In this document: one piece after another, positions 34,699 through 42,257 of the stretch | Layout: the number at the start of each line of letters is the position of its first letter | How positions within the stretch are numbered: the stretch's first letter is position 1 | Source: Pedobacter cryoconitis | GTDB lineage: Bacteria > Bacteroidota > Bacteroidia > Sphingobacteriales > Sphingobacteriaceae | DNA length: 64,000 nucleotides | Assembly: GCF_014207135.1 (NCBI RefSeq) | Contig: NZ_JACHCC010000006.1 | Span: 351,124 to 415,123, forward strand | Direction: 5' to 3' | Notes under the pieces: model-generated | The model's input: only the letters and a program-made list of their open reading frames with translations | Told to the model about the DNA's origin: nothing | Databases searched by the model: none | Translations under genes and position numbers: made by a program

Positions 34699-35311
34699 AT
34701 GGAGTATAATTCTTACAATACACCGGTTCAGATGGGCCGGTGTATTGTTGGTTCTGCTGATTACATCGTTTAAGCTGAAATCTCAAAGCCTGAAAACAGA
34801 ACAGGGGCTGCAAAAAGATGAGCAGGGAAAATATATTCATTATGAAGTAGTAGAAAACCGGGCCCCTGGCGATTCGCTGATGAATAGGGCGGTTACTTTT
34901 TTTAGCTTAAAAAAACTGGATGTAAAGCAATCTGTGGATGGGTTGCTGAAGGGAACGGGTAAATTGATTATCAGTAAAACAGCATTTGTATTAACACATC
35001 CTTCGGGAGAAATCCGGTATAACTGGTTATTTGAAACCAAAAAAGGGAAATACAGATTCTGGCTGACAGATTTTCTGTTTATCCCCTATCAGCGTGACCG
35101 CTATGGTAATTTTGTTCCTTCAACTACCCGGGGTATAGCTTTAGAAACCAATCCGGGTAAATTAAATTCTGGGGAATGGTCTTCCTGCGTAAATGAGACG
35201 GGAAGACAATCGGCTGCCCTGGCCGCTGAGTTCAAAGAATACTTGTCTGCATCGCAAAAGGCCAAACCTTTTCACGAACCCGATCGTCCTGTTTCTACCC
35301 GAAGCTGGTAA
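34688..35311 (+). CDS. Exported protein with DUF4468-like (TBP-like) domain
   Basis: This 207-residue protein has a long n-region, then the hydrophobic segment AGVLLVLLITSF. The domain YEVVENRAPGDSLMNRAVTFF, followed by a glycine-rich GTGKLII strand and RYNWLFETKKGKYRFWLTDF, resembles the DUF4468 fold of Bacteroidota envelope proteins. The ATG at 34688 overlaps the porin end (ATG..TTTTTAA). A 12-bp hairpin (34715-34748) lies inside its first codons, so a later TTG start around 34745 is possible. Function unknown. Confidence 0.6.
   Translation: MLFKWSIILTIHRFRWAGVLLVLLITSFKLKSQSLKTEQGLQKDEQGKYIHYEVVENRAPGDSLMNRAVTFFSLKKLDVKQSVDGLLKGTGKLIISKTAFVLTHPSGEIRYNWLFETKKGKYRFWLTDFLFIPYQRDRYGNFVPSTTRGIALETNPGKLNSGEWSSCVNETGRQSAALAAEFKEYLSASQKAKPFHEPDRPVSTRSW
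34715..34748 (+). other. 12-bp hairpin at the porin/DUF4468 gene junction
   Basis: ACAATACACCGG (34715-34726) pairs perfectly with CCGGTGTATTGT (34737-34748) around a 10-nt loop. It sits 17 bp after the porin stop and is followed by TGGTTCTG, not a pure T-run. It is either a weak terminator or attenuator, or coincidental structure in the signal-peptide codons. Confidence 0.5.
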
Positions 35312-35321
35312 ACCTGCCTGG

Positions 35322-35795
35322 CTAATGAACCATTTTATCTGCACAGGTTGAGCTGGCAAAAGCCTCTGGTTTAGCTTTGAAAATAAACCCCATGCTTAAA
35401 ATGTATCCCATAGCCTCGTTCAGTGCTTTGTTCGACTTGAACATCGGATTGGTATTGATGTCCGCATGAACTTCCAGATCCACATCATACAAGTCCAGCA
35501 GATCACATACCGCATAAGCAGTTTCTATAGATTTTTGGACTTCAATAAGCATTCTTTCTTTAATGCTCATTTTCTGCGTGGTTTTTTCCTGATGGATATA
35601 CATGAAACCTCCATGCTGTTCTCTCAGTAAAACAATCACTGTTGCAAAATCTGTAGTAGCTCCTTTTACCTGCGAGTCGGTACCAACGCATACTTTAAGA
35701 TGATAGCCTTTTTCAGTTTCCCTGATAATAGCTTTTTCTACTTCTTCCAAGATCGGCGAGTGTATCACTTCGCCATTGAATTTTTTCCACATCAT
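35322..35795 (-). CDS. YkuK/DUF458-family RNase H-like protein
   Basis: This 157-residue cytoplasmic protein has the RNase H-like first strand CVGTDSQVKG with an acidic residue, then VHADINTNP with a second. The general layout matches the YkuK family (B. subtilis, ~170 residues). Catalytic activity has not been shown for the family as far as I know. It is convergent with the DUF4468-like gene, 10 bp apart, and has no operon partner. Confidence 0.78.
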   Translation of the reverse strand: MMWKKFNGEVIHSPILEEVEKAIIRETEKGYHLKVCVGTDSQVKGATTDFATVIVLLREQHGGFMYIHQEKTTQKMSIKERMLIEVQKSIETAYAVCDLLDLYDVDLEVHADINTNPMFKSNKALNEAMGYILSMGFIFKAKPEAFASSTCADKMVH

Positions 35796-36011
35796 ACGTT
35801 ATTGGTGTTAGCATAACAACCCGTATTCAGGTTTCCTAAAATTAGAATGATTATGTTAAAGATACGTTAAATTTTTATTGTTTATTTGCTAACAATCAGG
35901 AGGTTGTCAACATTTTTACTTGAACAGGACTATTTGTGTTAATAAATCTGTGTTTCTTTAAAAGGTAAAAATTCAAACAATATGTAAGATGCCTTGTTCA
36001 TTATTCAGAAC

Positions 36012-38207
36012 ATGGTCAATAAAACAATTATAATATCGAACAGGTTACCCGTAAAAATAGTAGAACAGGATGGGGAGTATTTGCTGAGCCCAAGTGAAGG
36101 AGGGCTGGCAACCGGTTTGGGGTCGGTTTATAAAAAGGGGAATAATATCTGGGTCGGATGGCCCGGCCTTGAAATCCCCGAAGAAAGACAGGAAGAAGTC
36201 TCCAGGCAGCTGGCCGAATTAAACCTGATCCCGGTATTCCTGACTGCTGATGAAATCAATCTTTATTATGAAGGTTTCTCTAATGAAGTCCTGTGGCCGG
36301 TATTTCATTATATGGTCACTTACGCCAATTTCGAACAGGTTTACTGGGATTCTTACCAGTGCGTAAATCATAAATTCAGAACTGTTGTTAATGCATATCT
36401 TGAAGAAGGGGATACCATCTGGATACAGGACTATCAGCTTTTATTATTACCTGAACTGATCCGTGCCACCAAACCTAAAGTAACTATAGGATTTTTTCAG
36501 CATATCCCTTTTCCGTCATATGAGATCTTTCGTATTATTCCCTGGCGTGAAGAACTGCTCTCGGGGATGTTCGGTGCAGATCTGATTGGGTTTCATACCT
36601 TCGATGATGTCAGACATTTTTTAAATGCAGCTTCCCGTCTTTCTCTGGCAAAGGTTTCAGATAATGTAATCACTTATAAAGACAGACAGGTTGTTGTTGA
36701 ATCTTTTCCTATGGGGATAGATGCGGCCAGGTTTGAGCAGCTGACGGATGATGCAGTGGTAGCAGAACACATCAGCTCTCTTCAGGAAACTATGCCTGGT
36801 TGCAAGCTTATTCTAACTATCGACAGACTGGATTACAGTAAAGGTATCTTACAGCGTTTGCTGGCTTATGAGTTATTGCTGCAAACCTATCCGGAATATA
36901 CAGACAAATTGTCTTTATATATGATCGTGGTACCTTCAAGAGATACTGTACCCAGATATAAAGAACTAAGGGACCAGGTCGATCAGTTGGTCGGGAATAT
37001 CAATGCCCGTTTCAGAACGCTGAGCTGGTTACCTGTACATTATTTTTACCGCTCTTTTCCTGTAGAATTCCTCTCTGCTTTATATAGCACAGCCGATATC
37101 TGCCTGGTTACGCCAATGCGGGATGGAATGAACCTGGTCAGTAAAGAATATGTAGCCAGCAGGGCGGATAATACAGGAGTACTGATTTTAAGTGAGATGG
37201 CCGGCGCTTCTAAAGAACTGAACGATGCACTGATTGTGAACCCTAATAACATAGGTGAGGTCATGAGGGCAATTGTACAGGCGATCAATATGCCTGTCGA
37301 AGAGCAGAAAATGAGAATGTCAGGGATGCGGGATATCGTGAAGAAGTTTAATATACATCATTGGGTCAGGAATTTTATGGACAAGTTAACCGAGGTAAAA
37401 CAAATGCAGGAATCATTGTTAACAAAATACGCGGTAAAAGCCGTAAGGGAGCAGATCAGACTGGATTATGAAAAAGCCGGAGACAGATATATTTTTCTGG
37501 ATTATGATGGTACGCTTGTTGGTTTTCAGGGAGATATAGATAAAGCATCACCAGATGAGGAGATCTATACTATTCTCCGGCAACTATCAACTGATCCTGC
37601 TAATAAAGTTGTGATTGTCAGTGGGCGCAGACATGAAACATTAGAGGAGTGGTTTGGACATCTGCAACTGGACTTAATTGCAGAACATGGCGCCTGGCAG
37701 AAACATTACGGGCAAGGCTGGAATTCTCTGCCTTTATTGACAGATCGCTGGAAGCAGGAAGTCAGAACAGTACTCGATACTTATACTGATCGTACGCCAG
37801 GCTCATTCACAGAAGATAAAAGTTATTCACTCGTCTGGCATTACCGTAAGACAGAAGAAGGATTGGGTGAACTCAGGGCAAACGAGATCTTCAATCACCT
37901 GAAAAGTGCAGTTACTGATAAAGGTTTGCAGATGATGCCGGGTAATAAGGTAATTGAATTCAAAAATATCGAAGTTAATAAAGGAAAGGCAACTTTAGCC
38001 TGGTTATATGGAAGTCATCCCGATTTTATAATTGCCTTTGGTGATGACCATACAGACGAAGATATCTTTAAAGCGCTTGATCCCAAAGCCTATACAATAA
38101 AAGTAGGAAGTAATATCTCGGCCGCAAGGTATTATCTGCGAAATTTTGAAGAAGTCCGCGAGTTCCTGAAAATGCTTGCAGAAACCACGCGGAATTCCTC
38201 AGAATAA
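36012..38207 (+). CDS. Bifunctional trehalose-6-phosphate synthase/phosphatase
   Basis: This 731-residue fusion has GT20 synthase at residues ~1-465 (ISNRLPVKI entry, GWPGLEIP, FQHIPFPSYEIFRI, RLDYSKGI, and the donor-site PMRDGMNLVSKEYVA). A HAD-type phosphatase follows at ~480-731 (nucleophile Asp in YIFLDYDGTLVGF, VSGRRHETLEEWF, FGDDHTDEDIF). It joins UDP-glucose and glucose-6-phosphate, then dephosphorylates to trehalose. All catalytic motifs are intact in both halves. I chose the ATG at 36012 over a TTG six codons upstream. It is convergent with a GH15 gene, suggesting a trehalose synthesis/turnover pair. Confidence 0.94.
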   Translation: MVNKTIIISNRLPVKIVEQDGEYLLSPSEGGLATGLGSVYKKGNNIWVGWPGLEIPEERQEEVSRQLAELNLIPVFLTADEINLYYEGFSNEVLWPVFHYMVTYANFEQVYWDSYQCVNHKFRTVVNAYLEEGDTIWIQDYQLLLLPELIRATKPKVTIGFFQHIPFPSYEIFRIIPWREELLSGMFGADLIGFHTFDDVRHFLNAASRLSLAKVSDNVITYKDRQVVVESFPMGIDAARFEQLTDDAVVAEHISSLQETMPGCKLILTIDRLDYSKGILQRLLAYELLLQTYPEYTDKLSLYMIVVPSRDTVPRYKELRDQVDQLVGNINARFRTLSWLPVHYFYRSFPVEFLSALYSTADICLVTPMRDGMNLVSKEYVASRADNTGVLILSEMAGASKELNDALIVNPNNIGEVMRAIVQAINMPVEEQKMRMSGMRDIVKKFNIHHWVRNFMDKLTEVKQMQESLLTKYAVKAVREQIRLDYEKAGDRYIFLDYDGTLVGFQGDIDKASPDEEIYTILRQLSTDPANKVVIVSGRRHETLEEWFGHLQLDLIAEHGAWQKHYGQGWNSLPLLTDRWKQEVRTVLDTYTDRTPGSFTEDKSYSLVWHYRKTEEGLGELRANEIFNHLKSAVTDKGLQMMPGNKVIEFKNIEVNKGKATLAWLYGSHPDFIIAFGDDHTDEDIFKALDPKAYTIKVGSNISAARYYLRNFEEVREFLKMLAETTRNSSE

Positions 38208-38217
38208 GATTCAAAAA

Positions 38218-38252
38218 ACAGACCTGTTATAAAAAAACAGGTCTGTCCAGTT
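38218..38252 (-). terminator. Terminator overlapping the end of the GH15 gene
   Basis: A 10-bp stem, ACAGACCTGT (38218-38227) with ACAGGTCTGT (38237-38246). On the minus strand it is followed by TTTTTGAA. The GH15 stop codon (38227-38229) lies at the junction of stem and loop, so the last codons are part of the terminator. Confidence 0.75.
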
Positions 38253-40008
38253 TAATGGCAATCCGGTGTGCTGCATTCATTAAACCGACATGACTGTAAG
38301 CCTGTGGGAAATTTCCCCATTGACTGCCATCATTTTCATCTACATCTTCTGCAAAAAGATCCAGATGATTACCATATCCAATCAATAATTCAAACTCCCT
38401 TATTGCATCGTCGGTCCTGCCTACAATAGCCAGTGCTTCGACGTACCAGAAAGCGCAGATCAGGAAGGTAGTCTGAGGTTTGCCGAAATCATCAGTATGG
38501 CGGTAACGGTAGAAGAGTCCGTTAGCACCTTTGAGTTCCTGCTCTAATGCAATCAGGTGATCTTTTGCTCTCTGCGAATCAGGATCAAGGTAATTCATCA
38601 GGATAAGCTGTAAAGTGCTGGCATCGAGGTGTGCACTGCCTACCGCATGATTATATACTTTCCTTTCAGGGTCATAGCAAGCTTCGATGTGTACTGCTGC
38701 TCTGCTCATCAGCTGGCTTGCCCTTTCTTCAAACGCTTTGTTTCCTATAGTTCTGGCCATTTTCAGGGCCGCACCTGCACCTGCCCACTGGAACAGGTTA
38801 GTATAACAGTGCATATTGGCCTGATTTCTGAATTCCCATATACCAGCGTCCTTTTCATCAATCGTATTTTCAATTTTGGTCAGCAGATAATCAAGCCATA
38901 GGACCGAATCTTTACGTTCATCGAAAATAAAGCGGTTGTCTGTATATAATGGGAGCATCGAGATCAGTACCTGGCCGTAGATGTCGTTTTGAATGTGTTC
39001 ATAAGCCTGGTTGCCTACCCGTACAGGCTGGTTGCCCATATAACCTTTCAGGTTAGTCAGGATACGTTCAGTGAGTACTCTTTCCCCGGCAATCCCAAAA
39101 AGTGGCTGATAACGTTTGTCGTCCCTGAAAGAAATGTCCGTGATATAGTTAAAGTACTTTTCCATTTCTTCAAAATGACCAATGTGATTCAGTGAAGTGA
39201 TCACATAATAGGTATCTCTCATCCAGCAATAGCGATAATCCCAGTTACGGGTACTTCCCGGAGACTCGGGCAGGCTGGTTGTACTGGCTGCAATAATGGC
39301 TCCGGTATCTTCGTACTGATGGATTTTCAGTACTAATGCAGAACGGATAACCAGAGACTGGTGAAAACCGGCGATAGTTGAATGTTTGATCCATGTTCTC
39401 CAGTACTTTTTGGTTTCAGTAAGGAAACGTTCTGCAGTACTTTCGATTGGTGCATCTAAATCATGACCATAGGTCAGGATCAGGTATTTTGTATCATTGA
39501 GTGCAAAATATTTCTGATCCTCAATGTAAGAAATAGAAATGTTTGTGCTTAACTGCATATCTTGCCCGGTTCCGGTAAACTGGATATGATTACTTCCTCT
39601 TGATCCCAGTTGTTTTCCTTCACCATAATCATAGACCGGATTACAGGTTACTTTAATCCGGGGATTTCCTTCAAGAGGTTCGATCTTCCGGATCAGCATT
39701 AATGGTTTATAGTAACGTTCGTACTGGTGAAATCTTGGTGCAAAATCGGTAATCCTGTATTTCCCTTCCTCATTACTGATTTCGGTACAAAGGATGTTGG
39801 TATTTTCCAGGTAATACTGGTTTGATTTATAAGCTCCCTGAGGAAGGATAGAAAACTCTCCACCCTTTTCCTGATCAAGGAGTCCGCCGAAAACGAAAGA
39901 ACTGTCAAATCTTGGCCAGCATAACCAGTCTATATTAGTGTTTTTGTTGATGTGCGCTAGAAAGGCACAGTTCCCAATTATTCCTGTCTGATAGGTATGT
40001 CTCTCCAT
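38227..40008 (-). CDS. Glycoside hydrolase family 15 (glucoamylase/trehalase-like)
   Basis: This 593-residue protein has no signal peptide, so it acts in the cytoplasm. The N-terminal beta-domain (GNCAFLAHINKNTNIDWLCWPRFDSS) is the bacterial GH15 opening. The (alpha/alpha)6 barrel carries GSTRNWDYRYCWMRDTYYV and the catalytic-acid region DAGIWEFRNQANMHCYTN. GH15 includes glucoamylases, glucodextranases and the mycobacterial-type trehalase. Opposite a trehalose synthase/phosphatase fusion, trehalase is the most economical guess, but it is inferred from context. Length is normal. Confidence 0.85.
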   Translation of the reverse strand: MERHTYQTGIIGNCAFLAHINKNTNIDWLCWPRFDSSFVFGGLLDQEKGGEFSILPQGAYKSNQYYLENTNILCTEISNEEGKYRITDFAPRFHQYERYYKPLMLIRKIEPLEGNPRIKVTCNPVYDYGEGKQLGSRGSNHIQFTGTGQDMQLSTNISISYIEDQKYFALNDTKYLILTYGHDLDAPIESTAERFLTETKKYWRTWIKHSTIAGFHQSLVIRSALVLKIHQYEDTGAIIAASTTSLPESPGSTRNWDYRYCWMRDTYYVITSLNHIGHFEEMEKYFNYITDISFRDDKRYQPLFGIAGERVLTERILTNLKGYMGNQPVRVGNQAYEHIQNDIYGQVLISMLPLYTDNRFIFDERKDSVLWLDYLLTKIENTIDEKDAGIWEFRNQANMHCYTNLFQWAGAGAALKMARTIGNKAFEERASQLMSRAAVHIEACYDPERKVYNHAVGSAHLDASTLQLILMNYLDPDSQRAKDHLIALEQELKGANGLFYRYRHTDDFGKPQTTFLICAFWYVEALAIVGRTDDAIREFELLIGYGNHLDLFAEDVDENDGSQWGNFPQAYSHVGLMNAAHRIAIKLDRPVFL

Positions 40009-40229
40009 TAAATGTGATTTTTTATACTATTAGAACAAAATTCCAGCCCATTTGTTGTCTCAATGCGTATTTAATAGCTGGTAATTGTGCATTAATTTTG
40101 CCCGGAATTTTGGAGAATATGATGTAATTTATTGTTACATTTATTCTGGGCGGTGGCAGTAATATTTGATGTTACCGGTCGTTAAATCAATTAATTAACC
40201 CGAATCAATCCTCATTAAAAAAATTAGAG

Positions 40230-40448
40230 ATGAATACAGAACTGATGAATGAATTCTATTTACTTCAGCAAAGCAGGTCTAATGCTAAATATCTTGATAT
40301 TCTGGAGGAAAAAATATACTCTCCTATTCAAAAGGCGAATAATAAAGTCACTTCCTGGATGACAAAGCGGGGTCAGATGCTGATGAAGCTGGAAAAGAAT
40401 GCGCAGCTGCGGATGAATAAAATCAGAAAAAAATTCTTAAAATACTAG
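40230..40448 (+). CDS. Small basic helical protein, unknown
   Basis: This 72-residue protein is rich in Lys, Met, Gln and Asn, with no membrane helix or signal peptide. It is predicted all-helical and strongly basic at the C-terminus (NKIRKKFLKY). I recognise no family. Support is the ATG with a purine-rich GAGATG leader (AAAAAATTAGAG) and a codon pattern like its neighbours. It stands alone between the GH15 gene and a MITE-derived remnant. Confidence 0.45.
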   Translation: MNTELMNEFYLLQQSRSNAKYLDILEEKIYSPIQKANNKVTSWMTKRGQMLMKLEKNAQLRMNKIRKKFLKY

Positions 40449-40473
40449 TCAATCCTGTTTTACTCCATTCTTA

Positions 40474-40514
40474 GAGTCTGTAAACAATTTTATCATCTAA
40501 ATTTAAACAGGCTC
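40474..40514. mobile_element. 41-bp relic related to the MITE-like element
   Basis: It begins GAGTCTGTAAACAATTTTAT and ends in TAAATTTAAACAGGCTC, flanked on both sides by TTA (40471-40473, 40515-40517). About 32 of the final 38 bases match the right end of the 28130-28287 element. It looks like a deletion derivative or solo end. Confidence 0.65.
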
Positions 40515-40529
40515 TTAGCTTAATTCCGT

Positions 40530-40537
40530 TATCTTTG
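40530..40537 (+). promoter_or_regulatory. Putative -7 element of DEAD-box helicase gene
   Basis: TATCTTTG is an exact consensus match only 4 bp before the ATG at 40542, just downstream of the MITE relic. If used, the mRNA would be leaderless or nearly so. Confidence 0.45.
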
Positions 40538-40541
40538 CTGC

Positions 40542-41849
40542 ATGATGGTAGAAAAGGTATTGGGTAATTTAAAAATCACTTCTTTGAATGAAATGCAGCA
40601 GGCAGCAATTGCCGCTACAGCAAAAGGGAAGGATCTGGTTTTGCTTGCGCCAACAGGTTCAGGTAAAACTCTTGGCTTTTTATTGCCCGTTTTAAAAAAC
40701 CTTGATGCTGCTGTAAAGGGTGTGCAGGCCTTGGTATTAGTCCCTTCAAGAGAGCTGGCTTTACAGATTGAACAGGTATTCAGACAAATGGGGACTGGTT
40801 TTAAAGTGAACTGTTGTTATGGCGGTCACCCAGTGAAAACTGAAAGAAATAATTTTGAACAACCTCCTGCGGTGTTAATTGGCACACCAGGACGAATTGC
40901 CTACCATCTGAGAAAAGAGAATTTTGATGAATCATCGATTACCACGCTGGTACTGGATGAATTTGACAAGGCACTTGAATTCGGTTTTCAGGAAGATATG
41001 TCCTATATCATAGGTAACCTGCTTTCTTTAAAGCAGAGAATGCTTACTTCTGCTACGCAGATGGAAGCTATTCCTGAATTTACTGGTCTGAAATCTTCCG
41101 TAGAGGTGAATTTCCTGAAGGATGTAAAAGTTGCACCAGACCTGAAGCTAAAAAAAATTATGACAACAGCAGAGGATAAACTGGATACTTTATTCGAACT
41201 GATCTGCAAAATCGGAAATAAAACAACCCTTATCTTTTGTAACCACAGGGAAACCGTTGACCGGATCAGTGATCTGCTGATCGATAAAGACCTGGCGCAT
41301 GACATTTTTCATGGAGGTATGGAGCAGGACGAAAGGGAGCGTGCGCTGCTAAAATTCAGAAATGGAAGTATTAAAATCTTAATCACTACCGACCTGGCTT
41401 CAAGAGGACTGGATATTCCTGAGGTTGAATATATTATTCATTACCAGTTACCTTACACAGAAGATGCTTTCTTACATAGAAATGGCCGTACAGCACGGAT
41501 GAATGCTAAAGGGACAGCTTATTTAATGATGACTGAAGAGGATAAATATCCTTTTCTGAAAGGGGATATCGAGGTAGAGAAACTGAAAGGAAATTATCAG
41601 TTGCCAAAGGACAGCCAGTGGCAGACCTTATATATTGCAGCGGGTAAAAAGGATAAGGTAAATAAAATAGATATCGTAGGTCTGCTGCTTAAAAAGGGCG
41701 GTCTGGAAAAGGATGATGTCGGACTCATTGAAGTGAAGGATCAAAGTTCATATGTTGCTGTGAAGCGTAATATGGTTCCTAAAGTGCTTTCGGCTCTGGC
41801 CAACGAGAAAATAAAAAATAAGAAAGTTAAGATAGAAGTAGCGATGTAA
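40542..41849 (+). CDS. DEAD-box family RNA helicase (DEFD variant)
   Basis: This 435-residue ATP-dependent RNA helicase has motif I APTGSGKT (residues 36-43), Ia PSRELA, GTPGR, motif II DEFD at 139-142 instead of DEAD, motif III SAT and motif VI HRNGRTAR. The C-terminal ~75 residues (KDKVNKIDIVGLLLKKGGL) resemble the DbpA-type RNA-binding domain that recognises 23S rRNA. A role in ribosome assembly is therefore plausible. The motif II change keeps the two acids that bind Mg-ATP. The downstream DUF1456 gene starts 3 bp after its stop. Confidence 0.92.
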   Translation: MMVEKVLGNLKITSLNEMQQAAIAATAKGKDLVLLAPTGSGKTLGFLLPVLKNLDAAVKGVQALVLVPSRELALQIEQVFRQMGTGFKVNCCYGGHPVKTERNNFEQPPAVLIGTPGRIAYHLRKENFDESSITTLVLDEFDKALEFGFQEDMSYIIGNLLSLKQRMLTSATQMEAIPEFTGLKSSVEVNFLKDVKVAPDLKLKKIMTTAEDKLDTLFELICKIGNKTTLIFCNHRETVDRISDLLIDKDLAHDIFHGGMEQDERERALLKFRNGSIKILITTDLASRGLDIPEVEYIIHYQLPYTEDAFLHRNGRTARMNAKGTAYLMMTEEDKYPFLKGDIEVEKLKGNYQLPKDSQWQTLYIAAGKKDKVNKIDIVGLLLKKGGLEKDDVGLIEVKDQSSYVAVKRNMVPKVLSALANEKIKNKKVKIEVAM

Positions 41850-41851
41850 TT

Positions 41852-42100
41852 ATGAGTAACAATGACATTTTAAAAAAACTCCGCGTAGCGCTCGAGTTGA
41901 ATAATGAAGATATTATTAAAATCCTTGAACTGGTAAATTTTAAGGTGACAAAAAGCGAATTGGGATCATTCTTCAGAAGTGAAGACCATCCGAATTTTAA
42001 ACCATGCGGTGATCAGATCCTGCGTAATTTCCTGAATGGATTAGTTATTTTTAAAAGAGGACCGAGAGTAGAGAAACTGACTCCTCCGGGTATTGGTTAA
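41852..42100 (+). CDS. Half-size DUF1456 (YehS-like) protein
   Basis: This 82-residue protein contains one copy of the repeat found twice in E. coli YehS (~156 residues): NDILKKLRVALELNNEDIIKI, then a strand-helix and FRSEDHPNFKPCGDQILRNFLNGL. It begins 3 bp after the helicase stop, so translation is probably coupled. The family has no known biochemical role. Its pairing with a DbpA-like helicase hints at an RNA-linked job. The truncated form would be expected to dimerise to rebuild the two-repeat unit (inference). Confidence 0.8.
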   Translation: MSNNDILKKLRVALELNNEDIIKILELVNFKVTKSELGSFFRSEDHPNFKPCGDQILRNFLNGLVIFKRGPRVEKLTPPGIG

Positions 42101-42257
42101 CCGGCCAGTCTCTCAGAATCCCGGAAATTAGCCCGTATTTTTTGAAAACGGATTAATTTGCCCGGATAAACACTTATACTTGTGAAAGGAAGGCAATATT
42201 AACTTCCTGCTTAAAAGGATTGCATTTTTGAAAACGGCCTAAAGGATTGCATGACGA

